A DNA stretch of 64,000 bases from Torreya grandis (Eukaryota; Streptophyta; Pinopsida; Cupressales; Taxaceae): the NCBI GenBank assembly GCA_037957365.1, contig JARHVA010001924.1, positions 1,870,001 through 1,934,000 of the forward strand, written 5' to 3'. Made by a program: the position numbers and the translations under genes. Each line of letters opens with the position of its first letter. The first letter of the stretch is position 1. This document shows, piece after piece, positions 23,300-34,044 of the stretch. Under the pieces are notes generated by a model, which was given only the letters and a program-made list of their open reading frames with translations, made no database searches and was not told the DNA's origin.

Positions 23300-23560
23300 A
23301 TATAGGCATTTAATAATTCTCCAAACACCTTGACCCTAGATTTGTCTAATTGGGTGATAACCCTATCAGACTTAATAGGTATCAAACAAAGTTATTTTCA
23401 AATACTTTATGACATGATATTGGTGGATGCACCATAATCCAACAAAAAATTATGCAAATTCTTATTGAACATCCTAACTGTGAGCAAGAAAGGAGGAGAT
23501 TCTAACTTAGCTTTATGTAAAGCCACATTATCATTGTCAGCTTTGGGTGGTTTGTTGGAT
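23300..23560 (-). pseudogene. Element A retropepsin-like protease (broken)
   Basis: On the minus strand a segment reads FLLTVRMFNKNLHNFLLDYG then ASTNIMS. This matches the LDxGAS-N-M active site of plant Gypsy aspartic proteases; the expected Ser of DSG is Tyr. Downstream blocks resemble the rest of the domain (KSDRVITQLDKSRVKVFGEL). It would cut the polyprotein. Stops and frame changes are present. Confidence 0.65.
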
Positions 23561-23808
23561 TTCTTTGACAATGATTCTAGAAAGAGGTCCCTTTGTTATG
23601 TGATCTATGTTAATTCATGAAATGTGATGTTAGCTTTTATTTTATTTATATCTTTAACAATATTATAACTAGTCTTATTTAAAGGACTATAAACATCAAC
23701 ATTATGCTTAGAGGTACTCCCTTTGGGTGGTTCTAGATCATTTCTTGAAGAAGTTTCTAGAGGACTTTCAAAGTTATTTGGATGTGTTGAGGTAGTTAAT
23801 GGCTTCCT

Positions 23809-24579
23809 CTACTCTCTATTCCTCAAATGATAAGTCTTCTTTAGGAATTGTTGGAAGGCTTGGATCTCCTTAGGGACATCAAGAGGTTCGTTGTCTTCTT
23901 GAAAATGGAATTCAAATGATTCTACCTTGTTGACTTGATTAGATGAATTGGATCCTGAGGTACCTACACCACTATCCTTATTAGGGACCACTTCAAATGT
24001 GTCTAACTCTTTTGGGAAAGCTTTAAAAGCCTTACAAAATTCAATGTAATCAATCTCACCATGTTTGACTGTATAATGCACTCCATAATAATTAGGCAAA
24101 ACAATGTCAGTAAGATTAATATCCATGGTTTTCTTGCTAGAAGAAGGTTCATTATCCTTTTTGTTATATAAAATATCATTTTGAAACCTATTTTTAGGCC
24201 TATTAAACCTTTGGAATGAGAATTTCCTACTAGATCTCTCTCTAGTATTTCCAACTTGTTTTTTTAGCTGAAGGAAATCGATGCTTAACTTTTGGACCAT
24301 ATATAGGATAGATTCATTCTCATTCTTGAGAGTTTTAGAATTATGAACTTGGTTATTGTTAGTACCAGTAGCTAGTATTAAATTTCTTTGATCATTTGTG
24401 TTGAACCCATTAGAAAAAAGATGACTTAGGAACCCTATGTTTTGATTAGGAACAACATGACTTAAAGGTAATTGATTCATATTTGGGAGTTGATTCAAGG
24501 ATGTAACATTTTGATTGTTGTTGGGGAAGATGTTTAGAATGGGTAAATGTGGATTGATATTTGGAATAGAGTAGGCCAT
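23809..24579 (-). pseudogene. Element A gag C-terminal / Asn-rich linker
   Basis: A 256-residue open segment on the minus strand. The N-terminal half is rich in Asn, Pro and Leu (NPHLPILNIFPNNNQN). The middle is basic (RERSSRKFSFQRFNRPKNRF), probably RNA-binding. The end is acidic (FQEDNEPLDVPKEIQAF). It continues from the gag core and leads to the protease. No CCHC zinc knuckle is visible. It is the longest open frame in the window, but its parent gene is broken on both sides. Confidence 0.65.
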
Positions 24580-25200
24580 TTATACTTGGGACTGCATTTG
24601 ATCACTTATGATCACCACTTTAGAATAATCCTTGACCAATGAAGTTATATCTTGAAGAGATCTTTTTAGAAATACAAAATTCACAAGATCTACTGCATCC
24701 TTGTAGATTTCTAGAGCTAAAGCATCATCAAGTTTATAAGGGTTTATGGTCCTAATATACATCTTTTGGAACCTATAATTAAAGGACCTTATGGGATCAC
24801 TTGCATCCCTCCTAATGGTGGTGAAATAGTGGTAATGACACATGAACTAATAATTTTTCCAAACTGGTCTATGAAAACATTAGTAAAATCATCCTAGCTA
24901 GTAATGTAATTGTCTGGAAAATTGAGAGACCACTTGTATACAACATTTTTAAAAATTAAAGGGGAAAAATATACATGCTACATCTTCATGTGTGATATTT
25001 ATCAACCTTAAAGAAACTTTGAAATATTTAATGTTTTCTTCAGTAGTTATAATACTAGTTGGACTAAATGTTGGCAAGTATTTCTCAAGATTGCATGGGA
25101 GATCATGTACCACACCTGGCATGTTGATTGAAGATTCTCCAAACCAATCCATACCTGGACAAAGGTTAAAGATAGGGGTAAATTAAAGAGGTAAAGTTCT
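24580..25200 (-). pseudogene. Element A gag core (broken)
   Basis: Minus-strand blocks: KYLPTFSPTSIITTEENIKY, then RLINITHEDVACIFFPF, then a stop-broken stretch, then RRDASDPIRSFNYRFQKMY and an ALALEIYKDAVDLVNFVFLK helix. This is the capsid region of Tat-type Gypsy gag (pattern LNxTHEDVACRLF). It packages element RNA. The start codon is not clear; upstream sequence lacks coding signal. Confidence 0.75.
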
Positions 25201-26019
25201 AAAATATTTAGAATGTCTGTGCCTACCTTTATCTCACCTGCTTCTTCTATGGGATTCTAACTCAATCTAAGGTTATCTTGTCTCTGAATGTGATCTTGTT
25301 TGAATCCTTTGAAATTCTAGCTTGAAGATTGAGGATCTCATTTGAAATACGATGTGTCAATTTAATATTTATAAATAACAAGGATTAAACCTACACATTA
25401 AGCTAAGTTTACAAAGAATTGTATAAAAATAGTAAAGGACATCAACCTTGGACTAGTTTAGCTTAAAGATGTGTCTAATTATGTAAATATGATCAATATT
25501 TACACTTTTAATCTCAAATAAAATAAAACTTGTGAAAGATTTATCAACCTTTGATCAAAATAAGCTATTCTAACCTCAAACACTATGGATTTTTAGATCT
25601 TAATCTATCTTCACCAAAATTAAGCATCAAACTTAAAAGAACTATGATCCTTGTCTAATGGAAGTACCAAGATGGGTCAAGTACCATGAAGATCAATGAT
25701 ATTTACACTTTTGAGAAAATAATTATGCAAAGGTGCAAAGATAACGTCAATATTTGATCAAACACACTGAGATTATCAAAGATTCAACCAATTCACAAAG
25801 GTTGGCCCTCCTTTTTAGTGCCAGTAGAAGCTATTTATATTGATGCCTATATGTGTATCACATGTGATTTTAGTGTTTAAGAACACTTCTCATTTATAAT
25901 TCAAGGAATTCATGGCATAAGTAACATTTTTTGGTAATCCATTTACCTATGGTGGAATAGAGGTAGAGTAATGTAGATTGTTCCATAAATTTATATTACT
26001 TGGTGGTTGGGAACCACCA
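25201..26019. other. Leader region of element A, no gene seen
   Basis: About 0.8 kb between gag and the candidate inner LTR end. No coding signal. A second TATA-like box on the minus strand (ATATAAATAG, 25831-25840) lies about 630 bases upstream of gag. At 26001-26019 is a perfect 8-bp hairpin, TGGTGGTTGGGAACCACCA. Confidence 0.4.
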
Positions 26020-26137
26020 TGTTTCATATGAGTGTTGAAGTATTTATGTTGATCTTAGTGAGTTATGATCAAAGCTCTACACTAAAGACTTATCTAGATG
26101 AATATTTATAGTGAGATCTATACTAAAGTGATTTGGT

Positions 26138-26177
26138 AAGAAAAGAAGAAAAAGAGAAGAGTAGGGAAAAAAGAGAA
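26138..26177 (+). other. Purine tract near inner edge of right LTR
   Basis: Forty bases with a single T, ending GGGAAAAAAGAGAA then TGTG. It has the form of a polypurine tract followed by an LTR start on the plus strand. This is opposite to the gag-pol direction. Confidence 0.4.
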
Positions 26178-26654
26178 TGTGTGATTGTTTATCCTTGACT
26201 CAAACATTATGATAAAGTTTCAATTACAACTAAACATGCATTTCGCTAGTATATAATGCAAAATAGCATAAGCTCAGATCTCACCATACACCAAGATAAT
26301 TTCTACGGATAATATGAAAACATACAAGTAAGAATTGGATTTAATTTAAGTATTTTTTACCAAATTCAAATAGAATTGTCACATATAAATACAAAACAAA
26401 TGAAATGAATCAAATTCAAGATCCTTCAACTAATCTAGCATAAGCATAAATTAGTAACCCTGTATCACAAATAAAAATTCAAAATTCATGAAACCATTCA
26501 AATTCAATCTTTAGAACCAAAAAGTGAGAGAATGCCAAATTAAAAATTGACACAAAAAATTTAGACAATCTTTACAAAATTCCTTGATTGTATTAATTTC
26601 TCAAAGTATACAAATTTTGCTCAGAATTCTCCCCCTTACTAAATGGAAATACTG

Positions 26655-26663
26655 CCTTTTATA
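26655..26663 (-). promoter_or_regulatory. TATA box of element A LTR (right copy)
   Basis: The minus strand reads TATAAAAGG. It matches the left copy at 417-425 and lies about 1.5 kb upstream of gag. It is the best candidate for the promoter of the minus-strand genome. Confidence 0.55.
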
Positions 26664-26917
26664 GAAGGAAAAGGTAGTATACCAATCAATTAAAATATAA
26701 AAATGTACAAAAGATAAGGATAGTTATCTTTTTTCATAATATTCTAGAATACATTGCTTTTATAAACTAAATTGACCTAGAGGCAAATATGCTAACAGAC
26801 TAGCATATGTCCTTACAAAAAGATACTCCATTTTCAAAATATTATAAAGTTTTTACAAAATAAAATATCATTCAACTAATTGGTTAGTGGGCCTTGCACC
26901 TAAAAACTTTATTGATA

Positions 26918-27639
26918 CTATTGAAGGATGTTCATAGCCTTCTAGGGTTTATCATTGACTAGCTCTAAGTCCATAGCTAGTTTCAAGAGACAATCTTCCT
27001 CCTTGTCAACAAACTCATTCAATTCCATATCATTTATAGCCATATATTTTTTATGATCTTGGCCTCAATTATTCTTTCCCATGCATTAAATATCATGTCA
27101 AGGATCCTACTATTATAGGCCTCAGATTAGCCTTGACTTTTAATTTTTTTCCTATATCACTAAAGTAGCCCTGTGCTTGAATTCATCATCCTTGATGATG
27201 CCTAGGATAATAGGATATGTGGGGTCTTTGAGCATTATCTCAAGGAGATTTTAAATCCTTTCAATTATCTCCTCATCATACTTTAGGAGTCTTTCTAGAT
27301 CTTGAGATCATGCACTTAAACCTTGGACTCTGTCACCAATAATTCCTAGAATTACATTCAAATGTCCCAAACTTATTATTTATTTTGAATCTAAGAATCT
27401 ACCTTTCAACTTAGACGTTGATTAACCCTATTATTCAATCCTATAAATCTTACCATTAGGTCATTAGACCCTTATCCATTGTATTCTACTATGTTGTAAA
27501 TGGTATTTGGGTTAATTCCTTCATGCTCAAATTGCAATTGGACACTTTCAGCTTGACTGTGATTAATCCAAGTTCAAACTAGGGTATTTTGTGCAAGTTT
27601 GGGGCTTTCCTAAATCTTTAATGGTGATGGATTACTCAT
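26918..27639 (-). pseudogene. ORF inside the LTR of element A (right copy)
   Basis: Counterpart of 681-1413. From the ATG at 27639 it reads a Ser/Pro start (MSNPSPLKI), then QLQFEHEGINPNTIYNIVEY and LLEIMLKDPTYPIILGIIKD, ending ILQ at a TAG. It has more stops than the left copy. In places each copy keeps residues the other has lost, so both descend from one coding sequence. Confidence 0.45.
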
Positions 27640-29564
27640 ACTTAGGATCATTAATGCCTCAAATTTTATTTTGACCTTTTTCTTTATACATTTAAATTTT
27701 TAATCACACAAGATCTTCATTTTTGTCATTTTGTGCTTACATGGTGCTTAATTGGTATCTATCTGTCAACTTTCATGGCATTTTTCATAAATGCCTTCAA
27801 AGTTCTAGCTATTATTATTCAAAATTTGCATTTTTATTCACACCATTGGATCATCACCTATGGATTAATGCAAGTCATTGATCATGATTTAGGATATGAC
27901 ACATTATTGGCCATATTTACATCAAGCCTTGTGACTGTGCCACTTAACACTTTTGCAGGCTTTTTGAGCTCGATACTCCATGCCAGTCGCATACTAAATA
28001 TGAATCTATCATGTGTTGTGCCTGTGGGCTCTTGAAGTTATATTGGATAGTAATAAATGATTTTTTTCCATTGGATCATCTAGACCTAATGAAGCATGAG
28101 CCATTTATCATATAAGATGCATGAACTTTAATCAGTGCATGGTCATAAAAATGAATTTAGGCTAAAATGTTTTAATATATGTTTATTTCATGTTAAAAAA
28201 TCATGCCATAGAATTAGGTTAAAATATTTTATGATAAGTTTCAAAACATGATATCAAATGACCCCTTGAATGATAATAATCATGCCCCTTAGTCTAGATA
28301 AAATGTTAGATGAGCTTGAATTTGATGGTCTCATGGATGTCAATGACAGTCTCATAGATGTCAAATGACATTCATGAGAATGTTAAATTTAAGCTCATGA
28401 CGCTCTTATAGTCCATAGATCTTAGATTTAGTTCCCTCCATCTGATCAAGAGCCATGATGAAGTGAGTGCCATCGACCATGATTTGAGTAGTTACACACC
28501 ATTAGTTTGGGTTTTTATTAACATTAATCTTCAAATGTTGGAGTGCCATGTGGAGGCTTTGCGAGGCTCCTAAGCTTTGACCTTATTGACTTTGGGGATG
28601 AATTATGGGTTATTGATATTTATCTGAGTCCCTAAGATGATGACACTTATCATCTTCATGAGACTCCTTTGGCCTTTGAGATTTCAACATAATCCTCACT
28701 TTATTTGATCAAGATTTGTGATAGAGTGAGAGCCCTTAATTATGATTCAGATGCTCACACATGATTGGTTTAAAGGACCAAATGCTTGGGTTTATCAATA
28801 TTTCCTCACTTTGTTAGATTATCCCTTTGTGATGAAGCATAGACCATCAGATCTATAAAAAATCAAGGTATTTAAGTTAGGACTTGGGTAGATAGAAACT
28901 TAGGCTAAAGATTTAAGACTAAGGTCCTATTTGCATTAATAAATATGAATGGGGCCTTAGGGTTAAAAATTTAGGCTAATGTTTTAATAAAGGGGACCAT
29001 GCTAAAATAAAAGAACCCTACTAGTATAACATTAGACCATGATAGAAATATAAGGAATCAATGGGAAAATAAAGGAGACTAAGTATAATATTTAGGTTAA
29101 GGTATTGTCATGTTGAAAAACACTACCGAGCCTTAACATGAAAATTGGGGCTTAAGTCCAAAATAAATTTGAAATATTCCTAACAAATGTATTCCTACCA
29201 ATATTTGAATTTGAACTAGGGGTTCAAGCTAAGATTTTTTGAAAGGAGGGTTTCATTATATGAATCCAACTACAAAAATCTTTAGATCAAAGACTATCAA
29301 AGCCTAGATAAATCTAATTTGTGAAAATATCAATATGATATATTAAAGGGATCTCCATGAAACCTATAATATTAAGACATGAGGATCAATTATTAGCAAC
29401 ATTAGTCAAGTTTTAAATTAAACCATGAAAAAATGGGCACGTCTCATTAGGCATGGATAATATTAAAATCATAATAAATAGTAGAACATCAAGATCTCTA
29501 TGCTAAGGGTCAAAATATCTCAAGGGTCCCAATTTTCAAAAAAGGGGGTATGTTGAACTCAACA

Positions 29565-30065
29565 AGATATATGGTCCATGATTGGTGTGGAAAAGCACTC
29601 AGATGATGCTCTCCCTCCCCTCAGTAGTACTTCACTATTGACTACACTCATGATTACATATGGTTGATATGAATTTGTTGAGACTCACATACTCCTTGGA
29701 GCATTATATCATTGTATATTATTATTAAGACATGTGTTATGCTGAAAATTATACTATTTTGTATATTTTATCATTATAAGAGTTGGTTATAACATTGTAT
29801 TAATAGTGGCTAAATTTATAATTATAATTTTATGAAATAAATATAGTATTCATTTTTATATTTAGAATTGTACTTTATCTTGATCTTATGATCATTAGCT
29901 AAATAGTTTAGATATAGACCTTATTTTGGTTAGATGAAAACTAATGTTTTTAGTTAAAGATCACTGTATTGTTAGTTTCATCATGATGAAATATGGTGAT
30001 TGAATTTATGTAAATGTTTAATTTTTTTTTACCTTATTCTAGTAAAACCTAGTGGGACTGTTACA
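29565..30065 (+). mobile_element. Element C, 5' LTR (left boundary unclear)
   Basis: It ends GGGACTGTTACA at 30065, three bases before a tRNA-iMet primer site. AT-rich with no coding content. It directly abuts the end of element A, so one element probably inserted in or beside the other. I could not find a matching 3' LTR, so its length is uncertain. Confidence 0.5.
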
Positions 30066-30068
30066 TTG

Positions 30069-30080
30069 TGGTATCAGAGC
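30069..30080 (+). other. Primer binding site of element C (tRNA-iMet)
   Basis: TGGTATCAGAGC, the classic complement to the 3' end of plant initiator-Met tRNA, three bases after the LTR end TTACA. It fixes the plus orientation of element C. Confidence 0.9.
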
Positions 30081-30149
30081 TAAAGCTTAAACTCAAGGAC
30101 TTAATGAGTCTACTAATATAAATGTTTTCTCATATTAATCAATAAGAAA

Positions 30150-31240
30150 AATGGTGCACACTAGACTTGGAGGTGAGGGTACCTCAAACCTCAATCCTCC
30201 AGTAGATCCAAATTAATTTTCTACTGAGCAAGATGTAAAGTTGGATCAGATCCTTATAGCCATGCATGAAAATAGGGATTTAATCATGGCCTTAGAGAAG
30301 TAAGTACATGGGCATGTTAAGGATAATGTTTAGGAAGAACATGAAGAACATCCTAATAAGTAAAAAAATCCTCAAGAGTATAAGTATGACCATAAGATGT
30401 GAGAGATCGAGTAGCTGTAGAGTTGGCATGAGATATGAAAAGGTGAATCCACCCAACTTTGATAGAATCATTTTGGGAGATGGAAATGAAGCATGGATAA
30501 CAAAGATGGAAATTATTTCAAGATTTTAAATTATTCTAAGGTCACCAAAGTAGTTTGGGGAGCATATCAAATTGTTAGATAAGTAACAACTTGGTGGGAA
30601 AATAAGAAGTTCGAGATGAACCTCAACTCTACCACCATAACTTGGGAGTAGTTCATGACATTGTTTAGGTCATGATAGCTTCCTTAACTATATTTTGATC
30701 AAAAGATGATGGATTTTTAGAACCTTAAGCAAGGGGACATTTCTATGAATGAATACTAGGAACAATTCACCAAGATCATAAAGTATGTTCCACAGTATCA
30801 TGAGTAAGAGAGGTTTCAAATTAAAAAGTTCATTATGAGATTAAAACCCAAATTGGTTATGGGGTTAATGTGCATGGGCCATCTAACATGGCTCAGGTCT
30901 TCAAAAATGTAGTTAAGTAGGAATAAAATCTAAAATATCTTGCTCAAGTTAGAGATAAGTTCAACAAAAAGTTTTGATGTCCTAAACTGACTTTCAAAAA
31001 GAATAATTATAAGAGGAGTGGAGACTCAAAGAGCCAATTTAAGAACCATAATGCTAATTTTAATAGTGGAACAAGAAATAAGAAACTTTGAAATGGTTTC
31101 AAGGGAAACCAACATTCTAATAAGAGAGGACCATTGAGGTTTTGTTTCATTTATGAAGGTGACCATTACGCTAGAGAGTGTACTCAAGGTAAATAAAATG
31201 GAAATAATAAGGGTTCTACTTCACAATAGGGAAGTTTTCA
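30150..31240 (+). pseudogene. Element C gag (broken)
   Basis: Starts MVHTRLGGEGTSNLNPP at 30150. Later comes NPPNFDRIILGDGNEAWITK (30440-30510), the PPxFDG...AWI block of chromovirus gag. After stop-rich sequence the zinc knuckle appears at about 31137-31190 as CFIYEGDHYARECTQ; the second Cys has become Tyr. It would bind element RNA. Many TAG stops. Confidence 0.75.
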
Positions 31241-31299
31241 ACAATAGATTCATGTAACTATTGACAATTATCAATTTGAATTCCAAACTTTACCTATTG

Positions 31300-31640
31300 A
31301 ACTGACATGTATTTTATTTGATCATCCAGTTTCTATTTTGATTGACACTAGGGATATTAAATTTTTTATTGATCCTAGAATGCTTAGTAAATTGTCTAGA
31401 AAAGTTGGGATTATGGAAAATGCATGGTCAATACAATATGGGAATGAGTCAAAGGTTAAAGTTGATAAGTGTCTATTGGAAGCTCAGATTAGGTTACCTA
31501 AATTCACTACTTTAGTGGATCTCTATGCTACACCATTAGGGTCATATGATGTGATCCTATGAGTAAATTGGCTAGTGAAGTATAAAGCTAAGGTTGATTC
31601 TTATCTCAAGAAGGTGGACTGTCAAGATGATTTTGGAAAT
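31300..31640 (+). pseudogene. Element C protease (active site lost)
   Basis: Reads ILFDHPVSILIDTRDIKFFI then DPRMLSKLSRKVG, LPKFTTLVDLYATPLGSYDV, and NWLVKYKAKVDSYLKKVDCQ. This is a retropepsin; the DTG triad is DTR here, so it cannot be active. The piece 31338-31562 is open, followed by a TGA in place of Gly before NWL. Confidence 0.75.
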
Positions 31641-31789
31641 CAGACACAACTTTAGGGTGAGAAAAGAGAGTTGAAGCTTAGTCAAATTTTTGAAATTCAT
31701 CTCAAGAAGCTTAGAGGAAAGGATGTTAGAATTTATTATTAGAATAAATGAAAATGAATAATATAAGGAACCATCTATTGAGGATTATC

Positions 31790-32475
31790 CTTTTCTTAGT
31801 AAATTTTAGGATGTGTTTCTAGAGGAATTCTCTAGAATACCACACAAATGTGAGATTGATTTCTTGATTGACACCATACCTAGATCTAAACTACAATCCA
31901 AGGCACCATCCAGGATGACCACTACCAAATTGGTTGAGTTGAAAGATCAACTTCAAGAGTTATTATCAAAAGGGTTGATTCAACCAAGTGTGTCACCATA
32001 TGGCACACCAATGGTGTTTGTCAATAAGAAGGATGGTACTCTTATCCTGTGTATTGATTAAAAGATGTTGAACAAGGAAATAATCAAGAATAGGTAGTTG
32101 TAACCTCACATTGATGATATTTTTGATCAAATATGAAGAGAAACAATTTTCTCCAAGATTGATATTTGAGTAGGGTATCATCATTTGAGAATCTGAGCTA
32201 AGGATATTCCTAAAATAGTGTTCAGAATTTGGTATGGGCATTATGAATTCATAGTGTTACCTTTTGGGTTAATAAACTCCAACAAAATTTATGAATCTCA
32301 TGAACATTGTGTTTAAGGTTTATCTAGACCACTTTGTACTAATTTTTTATGGATGACATCCTCATATATTATAATAATGAGGAAGAACATCTTTATCATA
32401 TATAACTAGTTTTGTAGTATTTATAGAAGCATAAATTATATGGTAATTTATCCAAATGTGTATTTTTCTAAAGGA
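31790..32475 (+). pseudogene. Element C reverse transcriptase (broken)
   Basis: Motifs in order: EFSRIPHKCEIDFLIDTIP, ELLSKGLIQPSVSPYGTPMV, FVNKKDGTLILCID, FSKIDI-VGYHHLRI, YEFIVLPFGL, then after a one-base frame change FMDDILIYYNNEEEHL with the catalytic FMDD at 32346-32357. Order and wording are those of plant chromoviruses. Stops are mostly TAG and TGA. Confidence 0.85.
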
Positions 32476-33130
32476 GAGTGCAATATTTGGGTCACATTAT
32501 CTCTATGTATGGAATTTCAATTGATTTGGTGAAGATAATAGACATAATGGAATGGTTGATGACTAAAAATGTGTATGAGGTGAATATTTTTATGGGTTCA
32601 ACAAGCTATTACAGGAAATTTGTTCAAAATTTCTCAAAGATAGATAACCCAATTACCTCTCTTTAGCAGAACAATCATAGTTTTATTTGGTTAGACAAAT
32701 GTGAAATAGCCTTTCAGGAGCTTAAAAGGAGGCTTACTTCAGCACATATGCTAAGAGTTCCTAATATAATGGTTAGTTATTAGTAATAATGGATGCATCT
32801 GGGGATAGAATTTGAGGATTTCTTATGTAGGATGGTTCAGTTGTTGCATACGAGTCCATAAAACTTAAGCCTTATGAGGTGAATTATGCCCCTCATGATT
32901 TTGAACTTTTTAAAATAGTACATGCCTTGTAATTTTTGAGGCATTATCTATTGGGAAACCATTTAAGCTCAATACTAAAAATTTGGGGCTCAAATATGTC
33001 TTTACCAAATTGAAACTGAATGCATGTCAAAGATGTTGGTTATAATTCTTATCTAATTATGAATTTGATATTAACTATATCAAGGGTAAAGAGAATAGAG
33101 TTATAGATGCCCTAAGTTGTATAAGGTACA
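32476..33130 (+). pseudogene. Element C RT thumb and RNase H (broken)
   Basis: Reads MQYLGHIISMYGISIDLVKI, then GSTSYYRKFVQNFSKIDNPI, then the RNase H core MDASGDRI-GFL, KLKPYEVNYAPHDFELFKIV and a C-terminal part with YEFDINYIKGKENRVIDAL. Frame changes occur at about 32780 and 32950. It follows RT without a gap. Confidence 0.8.
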
Positions 33131-33179
33131 TAGAAACCTTGGATACTATCAAGAGTAATTTACATGATCAAATAATTAA

Positions 33180-34044
33180 ATTATCCCCTAAATATGATTT
33201 CTATGAGTAGGTTAAGAAATAATTGTCATAAAATGCTCAAAATCCCAAGTTTAAAGAATTCAAGTTGGAGAGTGATGGTCTTTTAAGGTACAACAATATG
33301 ATGTCTATACCTAATAGAGAGAATTTGAGGACCATAGTGATAAATGAATTTAATAATTACTATTATTTAGGACATCCTAGTATAGTTAAGCTCATGGTTG
33401 AGCTAAGACCTCTCTATTTTTGGAAAGGGATAAAAAAGATGCATTATATTTTGTATCTCGTTGATTCAAATGTTAGCATATAAAATTTGAACATGTTTAT
33501 CTGATAGGATTTTTATGTCCTTATGATATACCAAAATGGAAGTGGTAGGTTATTAACATGGAATTTTTGTAATGGTTAATGTTATCACATAACTGACATG
33601 ATATGATCTTGGTGTTAATTGACAAACTCAGGTAGCTCACTTCATACTAGGCAACTTGACAGATGATACACCTATGCTTGTGAAAAGATTCATGAAATAG
33701 GTGTAAAAATTGCATGGATTTATGGAAAATATCATTTCTAATCAAGATTAAAGAATGAATTCTATATTGTGGTTAACTTTAAATTCAGCTCTGGGTACAC
33801 AACTGAATTTCAATACTGCTTATCACCTTAAAACATATGGACAAATAAAGAGAGTTAACCAAGTTTTATAAGATCTCCTTAAAATATATTGCATGGATAA
33901 GAAATAAAAGTGAGGGAAGTACCTTCCATTTTTTAATTTTCCCTACAAAAACTCTTACCAATCAATCTTGAAAATGGCTTTGTTTGAGGCATTATATGGA
34001 AGGAGGTGTAGAACACCAATTAGTTGGGATAGGTTGGAAGATAG
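33180..34044 (+). pseudogene. Element C integrase, zinc-binding and core domains (broken)
   Basis: ESDGLLRYNNMMSIPNREN precedes the zinc domain (YLGHPSIVKLMVELRPLYFW). The core is decayed. TYGQIKRVNQVL near 33836 marks the catalytic Glu position, now Lys. The end is LFEALYGRRCRTPISWDRLE at about 33980-34040. The frame is then cut by the solo LTR at 34045 and resumes at 36082. Confidence 0.78.

Larger units (their letters stand above)
26020..29564 (-). mobile_element. Element A, right long terminal repeat
   Basis: Homologous to 1-3325 from about 26240 onwards; the remaining inner part has no partner in the window. On the minus strand it starts TGTTGAGTTCAACA at 29564. Two inner ends are possible. 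One is TG at 26020, directly beside a CCA that would be a minus-strand primer site. The other is TG at 26178, after a 40-base purine tract (26138-26177), which would be a plus-strand polypurine tract. It serves as 5' LTR for the minus-strand gag-pol. Confidence 0.75.
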
